Made by a program: the position numbers and the translations under genes
The notes under the pieces: model-generated
Database searches by the model: none
Told to the model about the DNA's origin: nothing
Seen by the model: the letters and a program-made list of their open reading frames with translations, nothing else
Shown: positions 26,619 through 35,700 of the stretch, in pieces
How the letters are laid out: every line of letters starts with the position of its first letter
Position numbering within the stretch: the first letter of the stretch is position 1
Assembly (NCBI RefSeq): GCF_013177655.1
Contig: NZ_CP035946.1
Span: 868,001-932,000 of the forward strand
Length of the DNA: 64,000 bases
Reading direction: 5' to 3'
DNA from: Campylobacter canadensis
Lineage (GTDB): Bacteria > Campylobacterota > Campylobacteria > Campylobacterales > Campylobacteraceae

Positions 26619-26962
26619 GTTATTACCTTATAGCAATTTTACTTGTGTTGTTGCTTTATAGTAACAATGAAATAAAGCTATTAAAAAACGAAAATAAAAA
26701 TCTTGCATTAATTAATGAAAATAATGCAATAACAATAAAAAAGCTTGAAGATGAAATTAAAAAACAAGAAAAAATCAATAATGATTTAAATGTTTTTAAG
26801 CAAAAGCAAAGCGAACAAAAAAATATAAATGTAAAAAGGATTACAAATGATAAAAATGCGAAAAATACTCTTGATACCTATTTTATTGATGTTTTTTGCG
26901 GGTTGCAGTCCGCAAAAAAAAATAATATATGTAAAGCAGTTAATTCCAAAGCAACTAACTGA
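26597..26962 (+). CDS. i-spanin, Rz-like
   Basis: 121 residues from ATG 26597: one N-terminal membrane anchor (YYLIAILLVLLLYS) and a periplasmic coiled coil (EIKLLKNENKNLALI, IKKLEDEIKKQEKIN). This is the topology of the inner-membrane spanin. An outer-membrane lipoprotein gene starts inside it in another frame, the classical embedded Rz/Rz1 arrangement. Together they fuse inner and outer membranes at the end of lysis. The call rests on topology and gene nesting. Confidence 0.78.
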   Translation: MFKNYPISYYLIAILLVLLLYSNNEIKLLKNENKNLALINENNAITIKKLEDEIKKQEKINNDLNVFKQKQSEQKNINVKRITNDKNAKNTLDTYFIDVFCGLQSAKKNNICKAVNSKATN

Positions 26963-27098
26963 TGTAAAAAGCGTTGAATACGCAAAATACAGTATGCAAA
27001 CTAATGCTGATTTTGCACTTTTTATTTTAGATTTAAACGAAGCTTATACAGAGTGCGTGTATAAAATAAATTTAATTAGGAATGAGTATGGAAAGTGA
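26847..27098 (+). CDS. o-spanin lipoprotein, Rz1-like, nested in Rz
   Basis: 83 residues with a lipoprotein signal: basic start, hydrophobic core (ILLIPILLMFFAG) and lipobox FAGC, with Cys near residue 20. AAAGGATTACAA precedes the ATG. The first 116 bp are out of frame within the i-spanin gene. The mature part of about 63 residues would sit on the outer membrane's inner leaflet and bind the i-spanin. Confidence 0.78.
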   Translation: MIKMRKILLIPILLMFFAGCSPQKKIIYVKQLIPKQLTDVKSVEYAKYSMQTNADFALFILDLNEAYTECVYKINLIRNEYGK

Positions 27099-27462
27099 TA
27101 TATTACATTTAGTATCAATAGTGCAAAGCTTTGAAAAATTTGGCATTGTTGGTATTTTAGGCTTTTTACTTTTAATTAGGGAATATCAATTCTTTAAAAC
27201 CAATAAATCGCAAATTGTCAATAATGAAAGACAAATTGCATTGATTGATAAACTCAAAGAAGAAATACAAGTTAATAATGATACGGATAAAGATATCGTT
27301 TTAATTTTACAAGAAATTAAAATAAATTTGGAAAAAAACAACGAGGTAAATTCGCAAAGTCTTTCTTTTGTCAAAGACACTTGCGTAGGCGTAAAGGTAC
27401 GCATTGATAAGATAGATGATAAATTAAATAATTTAGAAAAAATTATTATTTCAAATAAATAA
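27088..27462 (+). CDS. Holin-like protein
   Basis: 124 residues from ATG 27088 (TAGGA six bases upstream; 27082 is an alternative). One hydrophobic helix near the N-terminus (IVGILGFLLLI) is followed by a charged coiled coil (RQIALIDKLKEEIQ, VRIDKIDDKLNNLEKII). Single-helix proteins with this layout are found in phage lysis clusters (holin or holin-accessory type). Location between spanins and a wall-enzyme candidate supports the role; the sequence itself is not diagnostic. Confidence 0.5.
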   Translation: MESDILHLVSIVQSFEKFGIVGILGFLLLIREYQFFKTNKSQIVNNERQIALIDKLKEEIQVNNDTDKDIVLILQEIKINLEKNNEVNSQSLSFVKDTCVGVKVRIDKIDDKLNNLEKIIISNK

Positions 27463-27471
27463 GGATAAAAA

Positions 27472-27969
27472 ATGATAAAAATTAAATTAAATAGATATAA
27501 GCTCAACTCACACGGAAGATTTGGTGCGTTTAGCTTGTATGATGATGATAAATTAATATATAAATGCAATTCACTTGAAAAATTGATTGTAGGAACTAAA
27601 GCAGGTTGTGATATGGCAATTCCTGTTGGTGTGTATGAATGCGATTTACATTATAGCCCAAGTAAAAAAAACGGCTCAAAAAAATATCCAAATAATTTAT
27701 TAATTAGAGTAAGCAATATAAATGTAGGCAAAGAACGCTACATTTTAATACATATCGGAAATACTTTAGGTGATACGTCTGGTTGTATTCTGCTTGGCGT
27801 AGTAGATAAAGACTATACAGGAGTATATAACTCCACAAAAACTACTCAAGAGTTTTACGATAATCTTTATGATTTATGCAAAAAGTATGATTATGAGCTA
27901 AAACAAGGGCAAGTGGTGGCAACGCTAGAAATTACTAGCGAACTTGAAGATGAATTAGTATGTATTTAA
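27472..27969 (+). CDS. DUF5675 family protein, candidate lysis enzyme
   Basis: 165 residues. The pattern CNSLEKL...AIPVGVYECDLHYSPS...ILIHIGNTLGDTSGCILLG is that of DUF5675, a phage and plasmid family. The IHxGN...DTxGCILLG segment recalls the catalytic His/Cys region of YkuD L,D-transpeptidases (H...SHGCIRL). It lies at the end of the lysis set, where an endolysin would be expected, and I found no lysozyme, amidase or peptidase elsewhere in the prophage. A wall-active role is an inference. Confidence 0.7.
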   Translation: MIKIKLNRYKLNSHGRFGAFSLYDDDKLIYKCNSLEKLIVGTKAGCDMAIPVGVYECDLHYSPSKKNGSKKYPNNLLIRVSNINVGKERYILIHIGNTLGDTSGCILLGVVDKDYTGVYNSTKTTQEFYDNLYDLCKKYDYELKQGQVVATLEITSELEDELVCI

Positions 27970-27982
27970 AAAGGAGAATATT

Positions 27983-29461
27983 ATGGGACAATATGTAGAT
28001 AGCTCTTTATTACAATTAGCTAACCCTGCTAATTATAAAAACGAATGGCAGGCAATCGGAGATAGCTTTCAAAAAATGTATAGCGATTATGTAAGAAATC
28101 GCTTAAGTCAAAATGAAATAGATTTAAGTGATTTGAGACTAGGGTACGAAAGAGCTACCCAAGATGATAAAATAAGAGCTTTTAAGCTTGGCACGGAGAA
28201 CCTAGCAAATCAAGTAGAAAAAGGTGCGATTGATTTAGATATAGCTAAACAAACAAAAGATGATAAAATCGCACAAGAGCAAATAAAAACTGCAAACAAC
28301 AAAGAAGCTCTAAAACAAAATCAAACTACATCTTATTTTATGCCTAAAAAGTATCAAGCAGATATTAATCAAACAAATGCAGGTGCTAGTAATTTATGGG
28401 CGAATGCAAGACACACTAATCAAACAGCTATGATGGAATATGATAATTATATAATGGATAAAGCTTTTAAAGGCGTTAGAGGTGATTTAAATGAGTTAAA
28501 TATAATGAGAAGCGATTTTTCTAGTATGAATACATTAGAAAGAAATAATGTTTATTTAAAAATGTTAGATGATGAAATTAACAATTCAACCGATAAAAAA
28601 ACTAAAAACGAATTATTATTTAAAAAAAGAATAGCTAATCAATATTTTAGTAAATCAGCTAAATTAGATACACAAAATTTACAACACATTAATTTGCAAG
28701 GACAATTACTTGGAGATAAATCTTATTCCAATCAAAAACAACTAAAAGAAGCAGAGATTTATGATACACAAAATCAAATAAGTAAAATTACAAATTTAAT
28801 AAGTCAAAAAAAACAAGAATTAGAAAAAACAAATCTAACACCTAACCAAGTCAAAACAATACACAATCATATTAAAGCACTTGAATATAACTTACAAAAA
28901 CAACAAGAAAAACTGCTAATGTTAGAGAATACCCCTATTGGTAATTTTAATGTAAAAAATATAAAATCTAATATAGGTTTTGATACTTCAAAATTAAGTG
29001 CTGTAGAAAAAAATCTTTTTCAAGATGTAGAAGAAAATTTATCTAATGCAGCAGGATTAATAAAAGATATTGAAGAGTTACAGCAATGGATAAAAAAAAC
29101 AAATGTAAATGGAGGTAAGGTTTCTTATTATGGTAGTTATATATTTGGTAAAGGTAATGCTTATGAATTTAGAAAAAAGATGGATTTATTAAAATCAAAT
29201 CTTTTTAGTGATAGAGGAAAAAAACTTAGATTGCCTGTTGATTATTTAAATAAAGCACTTGATGACACTAGCGAATTTTGGCTAAGTATAGAAAATGTAA
29301 ATAATCAATTAAACAATATCAAAACTATGCTTATTAATTCACAAACAAATGAATTAAATAGAGCTAAAGAGTTAAACTTTAATATGTATGATTATTTAAG
29401 TAATGCTTATAAAGTTTCAAATAAACAAGAAAATAAAATTATCAAAGATTATAAAAAATAG
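27983..29461 (+). CDS. Large coiled-coil virion-region protein, unknown
   Basis: 492 residues, Asn/Gln/Lys-rich and mostly helical with long coiled coils (about residues 240-315). The N-terminus YVDSSLLQLANPANYKNEW and the lack of signal or membrane helices suggest a cytoplasmic or virion protein. It is the last gene of the main rightward run and ends at a bidirectional terminator. It could be an internal virion or tail-associated protein. Confidence 0.65.
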   Translation: MGQYVDSSLLQLANPANYKNEWQAIGDSFQKMYSDYVRNRLSQNEIDLSDLRLGYERATQDDKIRAFKLGTENLANQVEKGAIDLDIAKQTKDDKIAQEQIKTANNKEALKQNQTTSYFMPKKYQADINQTNAGASNLWANARHTNQTAMMEYDNYIMDKAFKGVRGDLNELNIMRSDFSSMNTLERNNVYLKMLDDEINNSTDKKTKNELLFKKRIANQYFSKSAKLDTQNLQHINLQGQLLGDKSYSNQKQLKEAEIYDTQNQISKITNLISQKKQELEKTNLTPNQVKTIHNHIKALEYNLQKQQEKLLMLENTPIGNFNVKNIKSNIGFDTSKLSAVEKNLFQDVEENLSNAAGLIKDIEELQQWIKKTNVNGGKVSYYGSYIFGKGNAYEFRKKMDLLKSNLFSDRGKKLRLPVDYLNKALDDTSEFWLSIENVNNQLNNIKTMLINSQTNELNRAKELNFNMYDYLSNAYKVSNKQENKIIKDYKK

Positions 29462-29489
29462 ACTTTATAGTTAATCTATAAAGTCTTTT
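29461..29489 (+). terminator. Bidirectional terminator between structural and accessory genes
   Basis: Perfect 10-bp stem GACTTTATAG / CTATAAAGTC with a 5-nt loop and TTTT after it on the + strand; on the minus strand the run after the stem is A/T-rich (TATTTTTT). It separates the convergent genes at 27983 and 29471. Confidence 0.75.
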
Positions 29490-30223
29490 GTTAGAAAAAA
29501 TATTATAGCCATAAATACAAGTGTAATAGCAAAAGCTTTTGCTATTTTATACAATTCTTTATTACTTTCCTTATTTTTTATTAAAATATCAGTACTTATC
29601 TTTGTATAAAGGTATTTATTTTTATTAAACATAGGAACTAATTTTTCATAAGTTCCTATGTTTTGATGTAAAAAATGTTTATACTCTTCATCATATTTCG
29701 CTCTACTTGTTTCATCGCTAAGAGTAGCATAAGCTTTAAAAAATAATTCGCCTTTTTCGTTAAGAACTGTACCATATTTATTAATCAACATTTCCTTTTT
29801 ATTCTCATAAGCATTTATAATTTCATCTAAATTAGCTGTCTTACTAACAGCTAACAGTTCGTAATAATTAGGCATTATTGTATTAGTATCTTCTTCTTTT
29901 ATTGTTTTTTTACATTCTTCTTGTTTTTTTTCTTTATGTGTAAAACTTTTTATAATTGGAATAAAGAACAAAGCACAACCTAAACCTATAAGATAGTGCA
30001 TTTTAACACCAGAGTTATAAAAAAAAGCGTACATAGCAAAACAAAGAGAAGCATTAATAAAACCTACAAATATACTAGGAAATAATTTATAACTAGGATT
30101 TGTTAGTTCATTAAAATAAAAAACAGGAACACCTATAATAAAGATAAATAAATAAAAAAAAGCTCCGATTATAATTTCAAAAAAACCTGGTATAAAAAGA
30201 ATTAACAAAAGTAAAATCCACAT
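29471..30223 (-). CDS. Membrane protein with degenerate J-domain
   Basis: 250 residues. Three or four N-terminal hydrophobic helices (residues 1-95) are followed by a J-domain-like segment at about 118-185: NYYELLAVSKTANLDEIINAY, then KAYATLSDETSRAKYD. One C-terminal helix ends the protein. The HPD tripeptide that stimulates DnaK in true J-proteins is absent; the loop reads ENKKEMLINKYG. It may tether or mimic a chaperone partner rather than activate it. It is encoded against the structural genes with its own promoter region, typical of a lysogeny-expressed accessory gene. Confidence 0.65.
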   Translation of the reverse strand: MWILLLLILFIPGFFEIIIGAFFYLFIFIIGVPVFYFNELTNPSYKLFPSIFVGFINASLCFAMYAFFYNSGVKMHYLIGLGCALFFIPIIKSFTHKEKKQEECKKTIKEEDTNTIMPNYYELLAVSKTANLDEIINAYENKKEMLINKYGTVLNEKGELFFKAYATLSDETSRAKYDEEYKHFLHQNIGTYEKLVPMFNKNKYLYTKISTDILIKNKESNKELYKIAKAFAITLVFMAIIFFLTKDFID

Positions 30224-30309
30224 ACAAATTCCTTTTTAATAACATTATAAATTAATTTTTATTAAAAAGATTTTAAGTAAAAATATTTTTATTTTGGAAA
30301 TTATAATAA

Positions 30310-30639
30310 TTAAAAATAATCAATTCCCTTCACTCTACAAGTTACACAACCATTAATGTCTTTAAAACTTTTATTGTGATAATCACTCATAGCTATTAAA
30401 ATATTATCCATAGTTTTTACATCAATAGCAAAAATAGCAGCTAATAGTCCTGATATACCTGTGTTTTTAAATTTGATATATTTTTTAGCAAGTTCATCAA
30501 TTTCACTATATCGTGAGATTAACTCTCTACATATTTTTTCTTTAATGAAAGTGATTTCTTGTCTTTTATCTGAGCTTGTTATTTCCTTAGATTTTTCTTG
30601 CATAAAATCCTTAATAATCTTAAATTGAGTGCTATTCAT
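30310..30639 (-). CDS. Unknown accessory protein
   Basis: 109 residues, helical, with a Cys pair near the end (CVTC). It overlaps the upstream gene's end by 8 bp, so the two are co-translated. No recognised family. The position between phage late genes and a methyltransferase/toxin-antitoxin block suggests a lysogenic conversion or superinfection-related role, without direct evidence. Confidence 0.65.
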   Translation of the reverse strand: MNSTQFKIIKDFMQEKSKEITSSDKRQEITFIKEKICRELISRYSEIDELAKKYIKFKNTGISGLLAAIFAIDVKTMDNILIAMSDYHNKSFKDINGCVTCRVKGIDYF

Positions 30640-31123
30640 TATTAGCCTTTAAACAAGCTTTTGCATATTCAACAATATCAAATTCATCAGACAATATATA
30701 TTCTTCATCAATAGCTCCAAAAATATTGAATGATGGGTCCAATCTATCTAATATGGCTTGTCTTACTGCTATTGTTATATAATAAATATCTTCTAGCTTT
30801 TTGTATAATTCTTTATCATCTTTTAGTATTTCTAAATTGTTTTTCATATTATATATATTTGCATTCAATAAATTAATAAATTGGTTAGCTCTTATTTTTT
30901 CTTTTTCATTAGGAGCAATATCATTTGTAGAAACTACATAAAAAGTTAGTTTTCCTGATTCAATAGCAATATCAGAAAGTTTATATAATTCTTCTAGCTC
31001 TTTTACATATGAGCTATCTTTTTCTATATAAAAAATTGTACTTATTTTTTCCAATATCATTTCTTTTAAATCACTAAATATATTAAAATTTGGATTTAGT
31101 GCATAAGTAGGTGCATAGCCCAT
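30632..31123 (-). CDS. Unknown accessory protein
   Basis: 163 residues from the ATG whose first base is at 31123. AAAGGAG lies five bases before it, which makes the upstream in-frame ATG (31138) unlikely because the ribosome-binding site would be inside the coding part. Helical, acidic, no signal, no known motif. Forms a two-gene operon with 30310-30639, divergent from the methyltransferase gene. Confidence 0.65.
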   Translation of the reverse strand: MGYAPTYALNPNFNIFSDLKEMILEKISTIFYIEKDSSYVKELEELYKLSDIAIESGKLTFYVVSTNDIAPNEKEKIRANQFINLLNANIYNMKNNLEILKDDKELYKKLEDIYYITIAVRQAILDRLDPSFNIFGAIDEEYILSDEFDIVEYAKACLKANNE

Positions 31124-31233
31124 AATAACTCCTTTCATAAAATTAAAATTGATTATTTAAAAATGCAGTTTTAAAAGAACTTTATAAAAAATTTTGCAAA
31201 TTATACATAAAATGATTAACTTTTCAATAAAAT

Positions 31234-31250
31234 TTATAGCACCAATTAAC
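31234..31250 (+). promoter_or_regulatory. Partial late-promoter box P5 before the methyltransferase
   Basis: TTATAGCACCAATTAAC matches the first nine bases of the late box found at 17405, 22796, 32651 and 45235, 57 bp before the ATG; the remainder diverges. It could be a weakened site or a chance match. Confidence 0.35.
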
Positions 31251-31290
31251 TTTTAGCAAATAGTTATTCTAAAAATAAAAAGGATGATAA

Positions 31291-32232
31291 ATGTTAAAAG
31301 TTGCAGGGTTTTTTGCAGGTGCTGGCGGTATAGAATTAGCTTTTAAAGAAGCAGGATTTAATATAATTTATGCGAATGAAATAAATCCACAAGCTGCTAA
31401 AATATACGAAGCAAACTTTTTTAAGCATAAAGTTGATGTTAAAGATATAAAAGATGTAAGCGATGTTCCTGATTGTGATATTATCGTGGGTGGTTTTCCT
31501 TGTCAAAGCTTTAGCCTTGCAGGTAAAAAGCTTGGATTTAGTGATAAGGTTAATGGTTCTTGCTTTTTTGAATTAGCTAGAATAATAAAGCTTAAAAATC
31601 CAAAGGCTTTTATGCTTGAAAATGTAAAAGGTTTAGTAAATCACGATAAGGGTAAAACGCTAGATATTATTAAGAATACTTTAAAAGAATTGGGCTATCA
31701 CTTACATATAAATATTTATAATGCAAAGGAATACGCAAACATTCCGCAAAATAGAGAAAGAATATTTATCATTGGCTTTAAAGATGAAAAGGCTTATAAA
31801 CAATATAAGTCTTTAAAAAAAATACCTTTAACTAAAAGTATTAAAGATTTCGTAGATTTTTCTGCTTTAGTGGATGAAAAATATTATAAAGATGAAACTT
31901 ATGTAAAATATGAACTAATAAAAGATATAAAAAAAGATAAAATCTATACGATATCTTTTAAAGATGTTAGATGTAGCGTTGATGACGTTTGTCCTTGCTT
32001 GCTTGCGAGTGTGGGTAAAGGTGGTGGAAAAACGCCTTTTATAAAAACAAGCGATGAAAAAATTAGAGTATTAACTCCACAAGAATGCTTTAAACTACAA
32101 GGCTATCCAAGTGATTTTATCTACCCGCAAGATGTATCTAAAACACAGCTTTATGTAGCTGCAGGAAATAGCGTAGTAGTGCCGCTTGTAAAAGCAATTG
32201 CATTAAGCATAAAAGAAGCTTTAGAATATTAA
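31291..32232 (+). CDS. Orphan DNA (cytosine-5) methyltransferase
   Basis: 313 residues with the ordered C5-methyltransferase motifs: I FFAGAGGIELAF near residue 7, IV GGFPCQSF near 68 with the catalytic Cys, VI ENVKG near 109, VIII QNRERIFIIGF near 152, and the C-terminal AGNSVVVPL. It methylates cytosine in a specific DNA sequence; the target-recognition region is short. No restriction endonuclease is adjacent, so it likely protects phage DNA from host restriction or changes host methylation. Its stop overlaps hicA's stop by 4 bp from the opposite strand. Confidence 0.92.
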   Translation: MLKVAGFFAGAGGIELAFKEAGFNIIYANEINPQAAKIYEANFFKHKVDVKDIKDVSDVPDCDIIVGGFPCQSFSLAGKKLGFSDKVNGSCFFELARIIKLKNPKAFMLENVKGLVNHDKGKTLDIIKNTLKELGYHLHINIYNAKEYANIPQNRERIFIIGFKDEKAYKQYKSLKKIPLTKSIKDFVDFSALVDEKYYKDETYVKYELIKDIKKDKIYTISFKDVRCSVDDVCPCLLASVGKGGGKTPFIKTSDEKIRVLTPQECFKLQGYPSDFIYPQDVSKTQLYVAAGNSVVVPLVKAIALSIKEALEY

Positions 32233-32423
32233 TTTTTTATAAGTTCTAAAACTTGTTTTATTATTTTTGGGTGCAAGTTTTTGCCGCTATGAAAAGGCAA
32301 AACCATTCTTAAATTGTCTTTATAATATATCTTATGACTACCTTTTTGTCTATCAAAAATAAAGCCATTTTTTAAAAGCAATTTCTCACATTCTTTAGCG
32401 GTTAAAATTGGCAATTCAGGCAT
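32229..32423 (-). CDS. hicA: HicA-type mRNA interferase toxin
   Basis: 64 residues from the ATG whose first base is at 32423. The double-stranded-RNA-binding-like fold carries the HicA motif KNGFIFDRQKGSHKIY with the catalytic His, then MVLPFHSGKNLHP. As a toxin it cleaves mRNA when its antitoxin is lost. The start overlaps hicB by 8 bp. The order hicB then hicA is the reverse of many systems but common. It may stabilise the prophage or act as a phage-defence module. Confidence 0.88.
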   Translation of the reverse strand: MPELPILTAKECEKLLLKNGFIFDRQKGSHKIYYKDNLRMVLPFHSGKNLHPKIIKQVLELIKN

Positions 32424-32631
32424 AATTACCAACTTGCAAAGGTACTATTGAAATAAAAGCATTTAAAAGTTTTAATCTTTCTTCATTACTTAAACTCTCT
32501 AAATATAATTCTGTCGCTTCTTTTATGTTTTTTAATGCTTCTTCGTAAGTATCGCCTTGTGAAACACATCCTTTTAGGTTTGGTACATAAGCATAATATC
32601 CGTTTTCATCTTTTTCTATAATTGCATTCAT
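32416..32631 (-). CDS. hicB: HicB-type antitoxin
   Basis: 71 residues with the HicB signature: YYAYVPNLKGCVSQGDTYEEALKNI (partly degenerate RNase H fold, written here as seen around residues 12-36), then a short helical C-terminus. AAGGAGTAAGA precedes its ATG. It neutralises HicA and, in the family, represses the operon. The promoter lies in the 84-bp gap shared with the giant gene on the other strand. Confidence 0.88.
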   Translation of the reverse strand: MNAIIEKDENGYYAYVPNLKGCVSQGDTYEEALKNIKEATELYLESLSNEERLKLLNAFISIVPLQVGNYA

Positions 32632-32650
32632 TCTTACTCCTTTTTTAAAA

Positions 32651-32690
32651 TTATAGCACTAAAACTAAATTTTACAAAAGGCTAAACTCT
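32651..32690 (+). promoter_or_regulatory. Phage late-promoter box P3 (giant polyvalent gene)
   Basis: TTATAGCACTAAAACTAAAT starts 65 bp before the GTG at 32716 and is followed by AAAAGGCTAAACTCTTTT, matching the downstream half of P1. Possible -10 TAAACT. Confidence 0.65.
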
Positions 32691-32715
32691 TTTAAAAATT
32701 AAAGGAGTGTAGAGC

Positions 32716-35700
32716 GTGAATAATGATGAGTTAATAAAATTCTTAGATGAAAATCCAACCTATAAAGATGAAATAATTAAAAAAGCAAAAAATCAAAACT
32801 TACAAAATCAAGTAGAAAATATAATAAATGATATGGATACAAGCAATAACGAGTATTTAAAGAATATAATCCCATCGCAAGAAAAAATCCCGCAAGAAAA
32901 AATACAAGAGCCAACAACACCTACGCAAATACCTACACAAGAAAGCAATTCACAAGCACAAATAGGACTAAAAGAAAAAGATGTATTGCCGAACAATGAT
33001 AGTGTTAAGGGGGTTAATAATTATGATGAATATTACAACAAGCTATCAGAAAAATACAATATAAGTATAGGTGATTTAAGAAATCTACATAAAGAAAACG
33101 ATTATAAGGATTTAGAAAAAATACCTGGCTTATTAGATAATGTAGTTTTAGAGCAAGGAAAAAATGATTTTAAGCCTATAAAAGAAGTTTTATTTAGTGA
33201 AGTGGGAAGAGTAAGACAATCAACAAATAATCAAGAATTTTATGGGCTTAACCAAAATGAAACTAAAAAAATTTTAAATAATTTATCATCTAATTATGAA
33301 GTTGATGAGAGTGAAGTAATACAACTATACAACAATTATGTAGAAAAAAAAGTTTTAAACGAGCAAAAATATTTAGGTGTTAAGGATTTTTTAAAAGAAC
33401 AAAACAATATAGATGAAGATGAAATTCAAGATATTAGGGCAAAAACTGATTTAGTAGTTCAAGAAACATTTAAGGATTTTGTAAATATTGGCAATGCTTT
33501 TTTAAATGATGATAAGTCTAGCATAAATGAATTAAACGAAAAAAAAGAAAAATCTATACAAATGCTATCGCAACATTTACAAGATAATTATGGCTATTCG
33601 GTAGTGCAGTTTGAAAATGGAGAATATGGAGTAAGAAACTTAATAACAGGTAAAATAACGCAGATGGATATTGATGCTGGGTTTTGGAAAAAAACTAATG
33701 CTAATAAGTATGAGATTTTGGGTTCAATCGGCGGTGCTTTTGCAGGTGCTCATCTTGGTGGTGGAGTTGGTCTTTATGCAGTAGCAAATGCAGCTGCATT
33801 AGCAGGTGCTAATTTAGATTTAAATAGTGCATTGAATTATTTAAATATTAATATGAGTTCAGCTGAACGCATTTGGCATTTAAGCAATACCTTAGCTGCT
33901 AATCTAACTTTAGACTTAGCAACAATGGGTGCGGGTAAAGGATTAAAAGTTGTATCAAAAAAAGTTATACTGGGTGCGGGTAAAGGATTAAAAGTTGTAT
34001 CAAAAAAAGTTATACCTAGTAGTGCTTTATTTACTAAGGCAAAAAAGTTTGTTGGTGGTAGAGCTATCGGTTCAGCAAAAACATACGCAAAAGATTTACA
34101 AATAGATGATGATGTGTATGAAGTATTGCTTAATGCTAATGAAAAATATAAATTTGCTGATTTAAGCAATTTACAACACAATCAAAAAACAAGAGAAAGA
34201 ATGGCTGATGTAGTACTTACAAATACTTTAGGTAGAATTGGAAAAAGAGAAATCACACAAGAGCAAAAAGAAATTCTATTAAAAGCATTAATAAGTGAGC
34301 AAGGCGTAGATAATTTAATTGAAGCAGTACAAAAAAATATAAGCTATGCACCGCTTTTAGAAAAAAATATTATAGGAGCGCACACAAGAGCTCTTCATAA
34401 TTTTTTAGGGCAAATAAAAGATAGTACTAGTGAAGAAGAAATAAGCAAGATAATTTTTAATAATATTAACGAGATTAAAAACAACTATACAAAAGTTTAT
34501 GAAAAAATAAAGAAAATTGATAAAAATGAAAATCATAAAGTTGATATAAAAGAATTTTCAAAGCTATTAAATAATTTTTTAGAAAGCGATACAAATATAG
34601 CACACTTAACAAGTAAGCAAAAACAAAAAAAGTTTTTTAGGGGATTTGAAAATATCGTTTTTGATGATAAGCATAATTTAAAAAGTTTTAATGCTAATGA
34701 ATTAATAGAAATTAGAAAAGAACTTTATAATTATTATTATTCAAATACAAATAAAGGTGCTTTAAAAAAAGATTATAAAGCTTTAAAAGATATTTTAGAT
34801 AGTAAAATATATGATTATTTAGAAAAGCTTGAAACAAGTGGACACAAAGAATTAGCAAAAGAATTTAAAGCAGTAAATGATGATTATCACTTTTATAAAT
34901 CAGTATTATTAGATGATACCATAGGTTTAAAAAAGACAATAAATGATGAAGTGCTAGATAATAATGCTTTTTTAAATGCTTATGAAAACTTATTAAAAAA
35001 TGATATAAGAGATAAAAGTGGAGTAAATTATTTTCATAATTTTATATCAAAACTAAGTGATGAGCAAAGAGCAAAGATTGAATTTGCGATAATTGAACGC
35101 AATTTAAGTAAGAATGTTTTTACGCAAAGACTTAGCGAAGTGCAAAGTTATGCGTATGATAAAATAGCAGATAGTTTAAAAGGTTATAACTTTTTATCGC
35201 AAACTAGCAAAGACGCAGTAGAACTAATTGATGTTTATTCAAAGTTTTTTGCAAATGATATAAAGATATTAAAAGCAATTAGTAAAGATGCTACAGAACA
35301 ATTATCGCAAGGTATTAGCCAAAATCCTAAACATAGATTTTTTACTATGCTAAGTAATTTATTTATGCAATCTATGAAAAAATATATGTTTTGGACTGAC
35401 GCAGGAAAAAAGGCTGCGTTTCAATATCATATCTTACAAGGCATTAAACATTCTAAAAGCATAAATGATTTTAACGAATATTTAAAAACGAGCTATAATT
35501 TAGCAAAAGATAGCAAATTAGCTTATTCAAACATTTTAAAAGAAATGGTTGATGATACAGAAAAAATGTTGGATATAAAAGAAGAAATCATAAAAGAAAG
35601 CACAAAAGGAAGACTAAAAAAAGCAAAAGAAAAAAAAATAAACTTAGATAATGTTAATCACAATTCAGATAAAGTTGATTTAATAAATGCAGGTTTTACT

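Noticed and set aside
32229-32631. HicBA as part of a restriction system with the neighbouring methyltransferase
   Set aside because: HicA has the small RNase-toxin motif, not a nuclease with a DNA target, and the genes are convergent with separate promoters.
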